Shown here: positions 1 to 8,600 of the stretch, one piece after another
Layout: each line of letters begins with the position of its first letter
Numbering within the stretch: position 1 is the first letter of the stretch
Assembly: GCF_900113435.1 (NCBI RefSeq)
Contig: NZ_FOPG01000004.1
Span: forward strand, 182,284-246,283
Direction: 5' to 3'
Source of the DNA: Sulfitobacter dubius
GTDB taxonomy: Bacteria; Pseudomonadota; Alphaproteobacteria; Rhodobacterales; Rhodobacteraceae
Length of the DNA stretch: 64,000 nt
Program-made: the position numbers and the translations under genes
Notes under the pieces: generated by a model
Seen by the model: only the letters and a program-made list of their open reading frames with translations
Told to the model about the DNA's origin: nothing
The model's database searches: none

Positions 1-881
1 CGCCCGTCGCGATAGACGAGCCGGAAACTCCCTTCCGCCTCGCCGGACCAGAGGCGTTGCAAAGCCAATGGGACGCCCTCGTCGCCCGCGCCGACGCGCT
101 GCCCGAAGCGGTGCATGATTTGGCATTCGCGGGCCTGTCTAAAGTGGTGAACTTCCAAGACTGCGCCTACGGTACGCTCTATCTGGATCGGCTCGATACC
201 ATGCTGGCCCGCGACAGCGCCGCGCAGGACTGGCGGCTTTCGGCGGAAGCGGCGAAATATATTGCCAACGCCATGGCCTATGACGACATCATCCGTGTCG
301 CAGACCTGAAAACACGCGCCCCGCGTTTTACCCATATCCGGCAGGAAATGCGCGCAGGCGATGCGAATCTGATGCAGTTGACCGAATACTTCCACCCCCG
401 CGCCGAGGAGATCGCAGGCCTGATGCCCGCGCGTCTTGGCGCCAAAGTGGAAGCGAGCGACAAATGGATGACCCGGCTGAACCGTTGGTTCGATAAGGGT
501 CGTCGCCTGCGCACGGATCGCTTGCCCGCGTTCTTGATGCTGCATGTGCTGGGGGGGCTTAAAGGATACCGTTTGAAGACCCACCGCCATGCCATCGAAG
601 TGGCCCATCTTGACAATTGGCTGTCGCGCTGTCTGGCCGAGGTTGAGGCCGATTATGACGTCGCGGTCGAGCTGGTGAAATGCCGCCGGCTTATCAAAGG
701 CTATTCCGACACCCATGCGCGGGGACTGGGCAAGTTCGACAAGGTGATAGATGCCGCTGGCTTGCTGCGCGGGCGCGATGATGCCGCGCAGTGGATCGCG
801 CGCCTGCGGGAGGCGGCCTTGCAAGATGCCGAAGGCAAGGCGCTTGAGGGGGCCATCGCAACAGTGCGTTCTTTCGTTTAG
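1..881 (+). CDS. Indolepyruvate oxidoreductase subunit beta family protein, C-terminal part (5' truncated)
   Basis: The reading frame is open from base 3 to a TAG stop at 879-881, so the gene begins left of the window. About 290 residues are visible. They resemble the C-terminal DUF6537-type region that follows the 2-oxoacid ferredoxin oxidoreductase domain in large alphaproteobacterial indolepyruvate oxidoreductase beta-family proteins (segments YDDIIRVADLKTRAPRF and KCRRLIKGYSDTHARG). The family oxidatively decarboxylates aryl-pyruvates from aromatic amino acids with ferredoxin. The catalytic part is not in view, so function is inferred from this tail only. The next gene is 124 bp downstream on the same strand and is unrelated. 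Confidence 0.7.
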   Translation, partial: PVAIDEPETPFRLAGPEALQSQWDALVARADALPEAVHDLAFAGLSKVVNFQDCAYGTLYLDRLDTMLARDSAAQDWRLSAEAAKYIANAMAYDDIIRVADLKTRAPRFTHIRQEMRAGDANLMQLTEYFHPRAEEIAGLMPARLGAKVEASDKWMTRLNRWFDKGRRLRTDRLPAFLMLHVLGGLKGYRLKTHRHAIEVAHLDNWLSRCLAEVEADYDVAVELVKCRRLIKGYSDTHARGLGKFDKVIDAAGLLRGRDDAAQWIARLREAALQDAEGKALEGAIATVRSFV

Positions 882-1005
882 GAGCATGCCTATTTTCTGT
901 GCAAATCCGGCGTGACTTTTGACAGGACGCGCAGGTTGCTCGTATCCCAGTTGACCAGATGAGAAAGCCGCGCATAGCTGATGCTGAACAACCGGGGTCA
1001 TTGCC

Positions 1006-1608
1006 ATGGAACTTTCGCATCTCATCGCCTTTAACATCGCGCTCATCGCGTCGATCCTCAGCCCCGGCCCGGCTTTTCTGATCGCGCTGAAAACGACGCT
1101 GAGTTCAGGGCGGCAGGCGGGCGTTGCCGTGGGGCTTGGGCTCGGCCTCGTTGCCTCCTTCTGGACCCTTGCCGCGCTCTTGGGGTTGGAGGCGGTGTTC
1201 CTCGCTTTCCCATGGGCCTATGCCATCGTGAAAACCGTGGGCGCAGCCTACCTGCTCTACGTGGCCTATGGCATGTGGCGCGGGGCGCGGGCGCCGGTGA
1301 CAAGCACGGTGACCCCCGCCCGCCATGCGTTCCGGCAGGGGCTGATGATCAATATCCTGAACCCTAAATCGGTACTTTTCGCCGCGGCGGTTCTGGTGGT
1401 CATCTTCCCCGAGGGGATGCGGCTGAGCGAGAACCTTTTGATCGTCGCCAATCACCTGATCATCGAAGTCGCTTTTTACACCACTTTAGCCTTCGGCATG
1501 AGCCGCCCGGCAGTGAGCCAAGGCTACCTGCGCGCGAAGGTTTACTTTGACCGGGTGGCCTCAGCGGTGCTGGGGCTTTTGGGCCTGCGTCTGCTGTTCG
1601 TGCGTTAA
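1006..1608 (+). CDS. LysE/RhtB family amino-acid exporter
   Basis: A 200-residue, very hydrophobic protein with about six membrane segments. The N-terminal family signature is seen as SPGPAFLIALKTTLSSGR, followed by a glycine-rich GLGLGLVASF stretch and a central NILNPKSVLF motif typical of LysE/RhtB translocators, which export amino acids or derivatives such as homoserine lactone, threonine or lysine across the inner membrane. Length matches the family (about 200-210). The substrate cannot be told from sequence. The ATG at 1006 is preceded by only a weak ribosome site. Its stop overlaps the stop of the convergent GH15 gene within TTAA, so there is no room for a separate terminator. Confidence 0.9.
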   Translation: MELSHLIAFNIALIASILSPGPAFLIALKTTLSSGRQAGVAVGLGLGLVASFWTLAALLGLEAVFLAFPWAYAIVKTVGAAYLLYVAYGMWRGARAPVTSTVTPARHAFRQGLMINILNPKSVLFAAAVLVVIFPEGMRLSENLLIVANHLIIEVAFYTTLAFGMSRPAVSQGYLRAKVYFDRVASAVLGLLGLRLLFVR

Positions 1609-3380
1609 AGCTCGGCCTCCCACCGCCGCGACAGGCGCATCGCGCCGTTGATGATGCCAACCATGGAATAGGTCTGCGGGAAGTTGCCCCAGCCCTCGCC
1701 GGTGGCGAATGCGGTGTCTTCGGACATGAGGCCAAGGTGATTGCGGGCTTCCAACAGTTCTTCGAACAGTTTGCGGGCTTCCTCTTCGCGGCCAATCCGC
1801 GCCAGCGCATCAATCCGCCAGAAAGCGCAGACGTTAAAGCCGACCTCGGGCACACCGAAATCATCCGCCTCTTCGTAACGCAGCATGAAGGGGCCACGGC
1901 CCAGCACTTCGGAAAGACGCTCGACCGTGGCGATGAACCGCGGGTCTTTCGGTGGTAGGAAACCGACCTCCCCCATCAGCAAGACACTGGCATCCAAGGT
2001 GCTGCCGCCAAAGCTTTCGACAAAGGCGCCGCGTTCTTCTGACCAAGCGTTGTCGAGGATCTTGTCGCGGATCACCTCGGCGCGCTCGGCCCAAAGGGCG
2101 GCGCGGTCGTCCAATTTCAAATGGCGCGCGATCTTGCCCAAACGGTCGCAGGCAGCCCAGCACATAAGTGACGAAGACGTGTGAATGCGGGCACGGCTGC
2201 GCAATTCCCAGATGCCCGCATCAGGCTGGTCGTGCAGTTCCCATGCCTGCTCGCCCAAGGGCTCAAGCTGCTCAAACGCTGTGCGCCCGGTGTTCATCGG
2301 CAGGCGGTGATCAAAAAACGCGGGCGCTGCGCCAAGGATGATATTGCCATAGGTGTCGTGTTGGAAATGCTCATGCGCCTGATTGCCGATCCGCACCGGC
2401 CCCATGCCGCGGAACCCCTGCAAGCTGGGCGAGATACGTTCGGTCAGCGCCGTCTCAAGCCCCAGCCCCAGCACCGGTTGGATATGCCCGCCTTCGGCAT
2501 CCGCCACGGCATTCATCAGCCATTGGAAATAATGCTCCAAGGTGCGGGTCGCGGCGAGGCTGTTGAGCGCGCGGACGGTGAAAAACGCATCGCGGACCCA
2601 GCAATAGCGGTAATCCCAGTTGCGCCCAGAATCCGGCGCTTCGGGCAGCGAGGTAGTGATCGCGGCAATCACCCCGCCCGTGGCCTCATAGCTGCAAAGT
2701 TTCAGCGTGATCGCGGCGCGAATGACGGCCTCTTGCCATTCGAAAGGGATCGCCAAACGCTGGGTCCATCGCTGCCAATAGCGGGTGGTTTTGGTGCGAA
2801 AGGTGGTGCCGATCTGCTCGGCACTGTCTGACAGCGTCTCGTCGGGGCCAAGGATGAATGTCATCTCGCCTTCAAGATTTATCAAACGCGCGTCCAGCAC
2901 ATGGTCAATCGGCGCGTCGGTGGTCAGGCGCATGTTCTGCTCAGGCCCGACAAAGCGCACATGGTTCGACCCGCGGGTAAGCGTGGGGGCCACCTCTCCC
3001 CATTGAAAGCGCGGTTTCAGGCGCATCCTCACGCGAGGCGAACCCTCAATGCGTCGCACTTGCCGCACCAGCATCTGGGGGCGAAAGCTGCGGCCATAGG
3101 CGGTGAAACGGGGACAGAAATCGACAATCTCAACCGCGCCCTTGGCGCTGCGCAGGACCGTGCGCAGGATCGCGGTATTGGGCAGATAGCTTTGTTCGCT
3201 TTCCGTCATGTCTTCGAGTTCAACGGCAAACTCCCCGTCGCCCTCTTCGCCTGCGCCATGACCCATCAGGCTGTGAAAGACCGGATCGCCGTCAAACCGT
3301 GGCAGGCAAAACCAGTTGATCGCTCCTTCGCGACTGACCAAAGCCGCGACTGCGCAGTTCCCGATGACACCCAGATCCAT
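1605..3380 (-). CDS. Glycoside hydrolase family 15 protein (glucoamylase/trehalase-like)
   Basis: A 591-residue cytoplasmic protein. The N-terminus (MDLGVIGNCAVAALV, INWFCLPRFDG) is the usual beta-sandwich start of bacterial GH15 proteins. The (alpha/alpha)6 barrel shows NWDYRYCWVRDAFFTVRAL and, near the end, FGVPEVGFNVCAFWRIDAL. GH15 enzymes hydrolyse alpha-glucosides with two glutamates by inversion; some actinobacterial members are trehalases. The gene lies 45 bp downstream of otsB on the same strand, so a role in trehalose or alpha-glucan turnover is likely, though the substrate is not proven. An AGAGGGA ribosome site supports the ATG at 3380. It would remove the sugar that OtsA/OtsB make. 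Confidence 0.88.
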   Translation of the reverse strand: MDLGVIGNCAVAALVSREGAINWFCLPRFDGDPVFHSLMGHGAGEEGDGEFAVELEDMTESEQSYLPNTAILRTVLRSAKGAVEIVDFCPRFTAYGRSFRPQMLVRQVRRIEGSPRVRMRLKPRFQWGEVAPTLTRGSNHVRFVGPEQNMRLTTDAPIDHVLDARLINLEGEMTFILGPDETLSDSAEQIGTTFRTKTTRYWQRWTQRLAIPFEWQEAVIRAAITLKLCSYEATGGVIAAITTSLPEAPDSGRNWDYRYCWVRDAFFTVRALNSLAATRTLEHYFQWLMNAVADAEGGHIQPVLGLGLETALTERISPSLQGFRGMGPVRIGNQAHEHFQHDTYGNIILGAAPAFFDHRLPMNTGRTAFEQLEPLGEQAWELHDQPDAGIWELRSRARIHTSSSLMCWAACDRLGKIARHLKLDDRAALWAERAEVIRDKILDNAWSEERGAFVESFGGSTLDASVLLMGEVGFLPPKDPRFIATVERLSEVLGRGPFMLRYEEADDFGVPEVGFNVCAFWRIDALARIGREEEARKLFEELLEARNHLGLMSEDTAFATGEGWGNFPQTYSMVGIINGAMRLSRRWEAEL

Positions 3381-3425
3381 ACGTCCCTCTTTCCTATTTC
3401 TATTGCACCTGCCGGGCGGGCCAGC

Positions 3426-4214
3426 TCAGCGCATAATCTCTTCTAGCCAATCGGCAAAACCTGCCACATCTGCGATGCGATGCTGTGCTTCCGTCGGCCC
3501 TTGGCCGATCTTGATGCCAAAGCCGCCCTGCGCCTGTGCCGCGCGAAAGCCGTCTTCGTCTGTCACATCGTCGCCCACCATTACGGGCAATCTGTCTGCA
3601 AAAGCGGGGGACGCCATGAAACGTTCGACTGCCCCGCCTTTGTCGACCCCGTTCAGCGCCACTTCGCTGACCATCTTGCCGTGCAAGCCCCGCAGGCTTG
3701 GGTCTTCACCCGTAAGCGTATCCACAAAGGCGCGGCACACGCCCTCTTGATCAGGGGATTTGCGATAATGCAGGGCAATCGCGCCCGGCTTGCGCTCTGA
3801 GGTGACGCCATGCAGCACCGCGAATTCCTCAACGCGGTCTATTACAGCGGCGGGGATGCCTTGAATGTCTTGTGAGGTTTCTCCAGCCGCGGAACCAACG
3901 CGCAGTTCCAGCCCGTGCGATCCTGAAACCGGAAGTTGCAGCGCGCCCAAGATGCGGTCCACATCCGCCATCGCCCGGCCTGAGATCACCGCAACAGCGC
4001 CATCGGTCGCGGCCATAAGGCGGGTTAAGAGGTGCCGGGTGCGTTCGGGCAGGCAGGCATCTTCGGGGTTGTCGACAATGGGGGCCAAGGTGCCGTCGAG
4101 GTCCAGAAAAAACGCGTAGCGCCGGGCCGGGATCAACGGCGGCAGACTGCGGTGCGGCAAGGTGGTGCTTTCCATAGGGTCTGGTCTATCCGTCTCATTA
4201 TACGGGCATTTCAT
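3426..4214 (-). CDS. otsB: Trehalose-6-phosphate phosphatase
   Basis: HAD-superfamily phosphatase with the DxD motif in FFLDLDGTLAPI near the N-terminus and the acidic magnesium-binding motif GDDVTDEDGF near the C-terminus; the intervening VISGR and GSHGLELR segments are typical of OtsB. It dephosphorylates trehalose-6-phosphate to trehalose, the second step of the OtsA/OtsB osmoprotectant pathway. Length 262 from the ATG at 4214, or 249 from an in-frame ATG at 4175; neither has a strong ribosome site, and the shorter form fits family N-termini better. It probably forms an operon with the GH15 gene behind it. otsA lies 2 kb away on the other strand rather than adjacent. Confidence 0.93.
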   Translation of the reverse strand: MKCPYNETDRPDPMESTTLPHRSLPPLIPARRYAFFLDLDGTLAPIVDNPEDACLPERTRHLLTRLMAATDGAVAVISGRAMADVDRILGALQLPVSGSHGLELRVGSAAGETSQDIQGIPAAVIDRVEEFAVLHGVTSERKPGAIALHYRKSPDQEGVCRAFVDTLTGEDPSLRGLHGKMVSEVALNGVDKGGAVERFMASPAFADRLPVMVGDDVTDEDGFRAAQAQGGFGIKIGQGPTEAQHRIADVAGFADWLEEIMR

Positions 4215-4387
4215 TAGGAAACTTATGCGTCACCGCAGCGAAATCAAAACATTTATGCTGCAACTGCGCAGAGATGTGCGCAGCACGCCTTGGGAACCCA
4301 TGTAAAGCAGGGGCGTTAATCTGCACAGCGGCTCGGGCCGCCGATCTCTTTGCTGCACATTAACCGACACATGTCGCGTCCCCGGAA

Positions 4388-5368
4388 ATGCAAATGAACG
4401 CACCATCCACGCTAATGTATTACCCCGACAGCAAGCCCGGCATCGCCCGTCGGCGGTGTGGACGGGGGTTTTCCTACCACGCGGTCGATGGGCGTTGCAT
4501 CAAAGACAAGGCTGAACGCGATCGATTGACCCAATTGGCAGTGCCCCCGGCCTATGAAAAGGTGTGGATCAGCCCGCATGTGAATGGCCATCTACAGGCC
4601 ACAGGTTTCGATGCACGAGGACGTAAGCAGTACCGCTATCATCCGCTCTGGTCAGAGGCACAGGCACAAGAGAAATACGCTAGCCTGCCCGATTTCGCCG
4701 AAACGCTGCCCCGCCTGCGCCGACGCGTGCGGCGTGATCTGAATGGCGAGCTGGGGGAGCGTGCATTCGCGCTGGCCGCCGCCGTGGCGATGATAGACCG
4801 TCTGTCGCTTCGGGTGGGCAATCAGGTCTATGCCAAAACCAACCGCACTTATGGCACGTTAACGCTGAAACGGCGACATCTGGTGCTACGGGACGGTAAG
4901 TTGCAAGCGTCTTTCATCGCAAAGGGCGGCAAGCGGGTGCGCCGACAGATTGCCCACCGAACCCTCATGCGCGCGTTGGAAAAGATCCGCGACTTGCCGG
5001 GCGCTGATCTACTGACATGGCTTGATGAGGAGGGGGAGTCGCGCAGTTTGTCCTCCTCGGCCCTAAATGATTACATCGCCGATGCCGCTGGCATAGAAGG
5101 GTTCTCGGCCAAGACCTTTCGCACATGGGCAGGAACGGTCGCGGCATTCGGCGTAGCGCAGGCCCAAGAAAAGCCTACCATCAAGAGCATGGCCGAAGCG
5201 GCAGCAGAGAGATTGCACAACACCCCCACCATTGCGCGTAACAGCTATATCCATCCGCAGGTGATTGATCTCTGCCAGCACCCTCAAGACTTGCCTGAGC
5301 CACCCGATATAGATGATATGACTCAGGCCGAACGCGGATTACTGGCATTCCTGCGCGCGGGGGACTGA
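4388..5368 (+). CDS. DNA topoisomerase IB (poxvirus type)
   Basis: A 326-residue protein matching bacterial homologues of vaccinia topoisomerase I, which relax supercoils through a 3'-phosphotyrosyl intermediate. Visible features in order: the N-terminal DNA-binding part (RRCGRGFSYHAVDG, PPAYEKVWISPHVNGHLQATGFDARGRKQYRYH in pieces), the catalytic Arg region LSLRVGNQVY, a TLKRRHL strand, the RTWAGT motif with the second Arg, the HNTPTIAR region with the His, and the nucleophilic Tyr in RNSYIHPQV. Length fits the family. Transcribed away from otsB with 173 bp between. No functional link to trehalose is known. Confidence 0.93.
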   Translation: MQMNAPSTLMYYPDSKPGIARRRCGRGFSYHAVDGRCIKDKAERDRLTQLAVPPAYEKVWISPHVNGHLQATGFDARGRKQYRYHPLWSEAQAQEKYASLPDFAETLPRLRRRVRRDLNGELGERAFALAAAVAMIDRLSLRVGNQVYAKTNRTYGTLTLKRRHLVLRDGKLQASFIAKGGKRVRRQIAHRTLMRALEKIRDLPGADLLTWLDEEGESRSLSSSALNDYIADAAGIEGFSAKTFRTWAGTVAAFGVAQAQEKPTIKSMAEAAAERLHNTPTIARNSYIHPQVIDLCQHPQDLPEPPDIDDMTQAERGLLAFLRAGD

Positions 5369-5460
5369 GTGCAATTCATGATGCGCTCGAACTTTCGCCG
5401 CGTTCGCGCATTGTTAACATGAACAGTGCTGCGGCCCGGTATCATAAGGAATAGAATTTC

Positions 5461-6057
5461 ATGAGCGACACAGATGGGCCTACTCTTGACGGTGTGCTTG
5501 ACCAGATGGAAAATCTTTCCGGCGGCGATGATCGGCAGATCACGGTGGAAGAGATTATTAACTGCCTCGGCAAACATTCTTTTGCTTCGACCATTCTCGC
5601 GTTCAGCCTGATCTCTACATCGCCCGCCAGTGGCATTCCTGGGGTTACGGCTTTCGTTGGTCTGGTGGTCATGTTCTTGGTGGTGCAGATGATCGTGGGC
5701 CGCGATAGTTTGTGGCTGCCGGGGTTCATCATGCGCCGTGATATCGCGGCTGATAAGCTCCGCGAAGGTGTTAAATGGCTACGCCGTCCGGTGAGATTTG
5801 TTGACCGGTTTTTGCACGAGCGTACGACATTTCTGCTCCACCGACCATGGATTTACCTGCCACTGATCATGGTCCTGTTGCTCACCATGTTCATGCCGTT
5901 CATGGAGATCGTCCCCACGTCGGGTTCCATTGCGTCGGCCATGATCGCCATATTCGCCGCGGGCTATCTTATGCGTGACGGTAGGGTGGTGATCTTGGCA
6001 ATGGTCCTGATGTCTCTGCTGCCTGTGGGTGTTGCATGGTTCTTTATTGGGCGCTGA
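5461..6057 (+). CDS. exoD: ExoD-family membrane protein
   Basis: A 198-residue integral membrane protein of the ExoD family, named for a Sinorhizobium meliloti gene affecting exopolysaccharide and alkali tolerance; the molecular activity is unknown. It shows an N-terminal soluble stretch (about 40 residues, ITVEEIINCLGKHSFAS), a paired hydrophobic segment with the conserved PASGIPGVTAF loop, a cytoplasmic basic stretch (VKWLRRPVRFVDRF), and three C-terminal hydrophobic helices. The ribosome site AAGGAATAG precedes the ATG. It lies 92 bp after topoisomerase IB and before otsA on the same strand. Confidence 0.87.
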   Translation: MSDTDGPTLDGVLDQMENLSGGDDRQITVEEIINCLGKHSFASTILAFSLISTSPASGIPGVTAFVGLVVMFLVVQMIVGRDSLWLPGFIMRRDIAADKLREGVKWLRRPVRFVDRFLHERTTFLLHRPWIYLPLIMVLLLTMFMPFMEIVPTSGSIASAMIAIFAAGYLMRDGRVVILAMVLMSLLPVGVAWFFIGR

Positions 6058-6222
6058 AAAAATAAACACGCCTCATTGCGATGCTGCACCTGCAAAATGT
6101 TTGACCATCTCAGCCCAAGCTGGGAACCTTTAGCGAACTGAACCATTAACCCGTTAGTGGTGGTCGGCGTTCCGTCTATTCAGGCTCGGCGGCCGAAATT
6201 GATTGTTCCCGAGGCACAAAAA

Positions 6223-7626
6223 ATGGCTGGCAGATTAATTGTAATCTCAAATCGCATCCCTTCAGAGGCCGCCCCTTCTGGTGGATTGGTCTTTGCGCTT
6301 CACGAAACCCTGCGCAAGATCGGCGGCGTCTGGATTGGATCGCACCCTGAGACGACAGATAATCCAGCAGAAAACCTGACGAAATATGGCGACCAAAGCG
6401 AGTACGCTCGATTGAGCTTCAGCCTCAGTCCAGAAGATTACCAAAACTTCTACCTTGGTTTTTCCAATTCCGTACTTTGGCCGGTCTGCCACCGCCGCGG
6501 TGATCTGGTCGAGCTCGACCGTGGGTTTGAACGGGGATATAGCGCCGTTAATGCGCGCCTTGCGCAGCAGGTGATAAAGATCGCCGGACCGGAAGATATG
6601 ATCTGGGTCCATGACTATCATTTTTTCCCTTTGGCGACTGAACTGCGCAAGCTTGGTTTTACTGGCAAGATCGGGTTTTTCCTGCATATTCCCTTCCCCG
6701 CCTTGGGTGATATGGGCGCCCTCCCGCGTGAGGCCAATTTGGCGCATTGGTTGGCGGATTACGATCTTGTCGGTCTGCAAACCCGCGCTGACGTGGCGCG
6801 CTGTCTTGAGATGTTCCGCGCCGAGACGGATTCCGAATTCCTGATGAACGGCACGATCAAATGCGGCGCGCGGGCAGTGGCGGTGCGGTCTTTCCCCATC
6901 GGGATCGACGTGGAAACCTTTGTTCACGCAGCGCAGGGCGGTAGCGAACAAGATCGGTTGGCCGACGATATGGCGGGTGACATCGTCATCGGCGTTGACC
7001 GGCTGGATTATTCCAAAGGCTTGCCCAACCGGTTCCGTGCCTTCGGCCGCTATCTGGAAACCCGTGATGAACGTGAACGCCGCGTGAGCATGGTGCAGAT
7101 CGCCCCACCGAGCCGCGAAGAAGTCGCTGCGTATCGTGAGCTTCGTTACGAATTGGAAGAGTTGGTTGGCCGCGTGAATGGCGAACATGGAGAGATCGAC
7201 TGGACCCCGTTGCGCTATATTCACCGGAACCTTGATCGCGACCTGCTGGCGCGGCTTTACCGCCGCGCGCGTGTGGGGATCGTCACCCCTTTTGCCGACG
7301 GGATGAACCTTGTGGCGAAGGAATATATCGCTGCGCAAGACCCCGAAGACCCCGGCGTGTTGATCCTTTCGCATATGGCCGGTGCCGCCGAAGATCTAAC
7401 CGATGCGATCTTGGTCAACCCCTATGACATCGAAGATATGAGCGAGGCGCTAAAGACGGCGCTGGCCCTTCCACTGGAGGAACGCAAACGTCGTCATGCC
7501 AGTTGCATGGCGCAAGTGCGCGCCACGGATGTGAACCGCTGGAGCCAGACCTATGTTCAGGCGTTGAAAAACTGCGCACCGATGCTGGTCGTGAAACCTC
7601 CGGTACGAGAGTGGTCTGAGGCGTAG
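6223..7626 (+). CDS. otsA: Alpha,alpha-trehalose-phosphate synthase (UDP-forming)
   Basis: GT20 family glycosyltransferase, 467 residues, making trehalose-6-phosphate from UDP-glucose and glucose-6-phosphate in the cytoplasm. It starts with MAGRLIVISNRIP and contains the classic IWVHDYHFFPL, HIPFPALGDMGALP, VDRLDYSKGLPNR and DGMNLVAKEY segments. The frame is open to an upstream ATG at 6157, but the ATG at 6223 is preferred because homologues start there and a GAGG ribosome site sits eight bases before it. It works with OtsB at 3426-4214. It ends 10 bp from the stop of convergent glpR. Confidence 0.96.
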   Translation: MAGRLIVISNRIPSEAAPSGGLVFALHETLRKIGGVWIGSHPETTDNPAENLTKYGDQSEYARLSFSLSPEDYQNFYLGFSNSVLWPVCHRRGDLVELDRGFERGYSAVNARLAQQVIKIAGPEDMIWVHDYHFFPLATELRKLGFTGKIGFFLHIPFPALGDMGALPREANLAHWLADYDLVGLQTRADVARCLEMFRAETDSEFLMNGTIKCGARAVAVRSFPIGIDVETFVHAAQGGSEQDRLADDMAGDIVIGVDRLDYSKGLPNRFRAFGRYLETRDERERRVSMVQIAPPSREEVAAYRELRYELEELVGRVNGEHGEIDWTPLRYIHRNLDRDLLARLYRRARVGIVTPFADGMNLVAKEYIAAQDPEDPGVLILSHMAGAAEDLTDAILVNPYDIEDMSEALKTALALPLEERKRRHASCMAQVRATDVNRWSQTYVQALKNCAPMLVVKPPVREWSEA

Positions 7627-7635
7627 CGAACCGTA

Positions 7636-8403
7636 TCACATCTCCGGCGCATAGATCACCTCAGTCTCCCAACTTCTGCATTTGTCGATTAGTCCCGTGG
7701 GCAGGGGAAGGTCGGTGAAAAACATATCGACCTCTCGGGCAGAGGCGATGCGCGCAGGCGCAGAGCGTTTGAATTTTGAATGATCGGTCACCAAAAACGT
7801 ATTGCGCGACTGCGCGATGATGCATTGGCTTACGCCCACTTCTTCAATGTCAAAGTCGAGCAAATCTCCATCTGCATCCATCGCCGAACAGCCGATTACC
7901 GCGATATCGAATTTAAACTGTCGGATCGTTTCAATCGTCAGGTTGCCGACCAATCCGCCGTCGACGCGGCGCAGTGCACCGCCCGTCAATACGATGCGAC
8001 ACTCGGGATTATCGACAAGGATGTTCGCCACATTCATGTTGTTCGTCACCACCATCAGATCGCGGTGATGCAACAGAGCACGAGCCACGGCCTCGGTACT
8101 TGTCCCGATATTCAAGAAAACCGAGCAGCCGTCCGGAATATGTTCGGCGCAGGCGCGGGCGATGCGGTTCTTGGCGTCTTCATGCAGGTTGCGCCGCTCG
8201 GCATAGCCGATGTTGCTTGCACCCGAAGGCAGTACCGCGCCGCCGTGCACCCGCTCTAACTTGCCGCTATCGGCCAGTTCGGTGAGGTCGCGTCTGATGG
8301 TTTGATGGGTGACGCCGAAATGTTCGGCCAGCCCGTCTACGGTGACCTTGCCCTCGCGCCGGGCGATTTCAAGTATGTCTGGATGGCGGAATGTCTGTGA
8401 GAT
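7636..8403 (-). CDS. glpR: DeoR-family glycerol regulon repressor, probably starting at an AUC codon
   Basis: DeoR/GlpR-type repressor: N-terminal winged helix (HPDILEIARREGKVTVDGLAEHFGVTHQTIRRDL) and a C-terminal sugar-phosphate sensor domain (NIGTSTEAVARAL, VLTGGALRRVDGGLVG). It should bind glycerol-3-phosphate and control the divergent glp operon. The first homologous residues, SQTFRHPDIL, are preceded in frame by ATC at 8403-8401, and a perfect AGGAG lies 7 bases upstream of it (8415-8411). The only standard start, ATG at 8487, would add a 28-residue tail of odd composition and has no ribosome site. I therefore place the start at the ATC (255 residues); the long form cannot be excluded. 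Confidence 0.85.
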   Translation of the reverse strand: MSQTFRHPDILEIARREGKVTVDGLAEHFGVTHQTIRRDLTELADSGKLERVHGGAVLPSGASNIGYAERRNLHEDAKNRIARACAEHIPDGCSVFLNIGTSTEAVARALLHHRDLMVVTNNMNVANILVDNPECRIVLTGGALRRVDGGLVGNLTIETIRQFKFDIAVIGCSAMDADGDLLDFDIEEVGVSQCIIAQSRNTFLVTDHSKFKRSAPARIASAREVDMFFTDLPLPTGLIDKCRSWETEVIYAPEM

Positions 8404-8497
8404 GGCGTAGCTCCTGCCTGCTGTCGGTGCATTATCTCCAGTGTTTCGACTAACGCAAGCAATCGCGCGCCTTGTTGCGCTTAACATGTTCGGTATA

Positions 8498-8520
8498 TCG
8501 TTAAAACGAACATAAACGAA
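8498..8520. promoter_or_regulatory. Candidate GlpR operator between glpR and glpD
   Basis: The 197 bp between glpR and glpD hold an inverted repeat TCGTTaaAACGA (8498-8509) overlapping a direct repeat AACGAA (8505-8510 and 8515-8520) with 10-bp period, so copies lie on one face of the helix. TTTCG/AACGAA half sites are typical of DeoR-family operators. Position just upstream of the repressor and across from glpD fits autoregulation plus control of the operon. A further GTCGTTTCG stretch at 8543-8551 might be an additional half site. Binding is inferred. Confidence 0.5.
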
Positions 8521-8600
8521 AATAAATCTTGTGCAGTTGAGAGTCGTTTCGTAACACTGGCCGCGAATTACACCAATCTGTGCTGGGGGAGGGCCGGATC

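Noticed and set aside
8404..8487. A 28-residue extension of GlpR from ATG 8487
   Set aside because: No ribosome site, atypical composition, and a perfect AGGAG lies in front of the ATC codon; kept only as an alternative.
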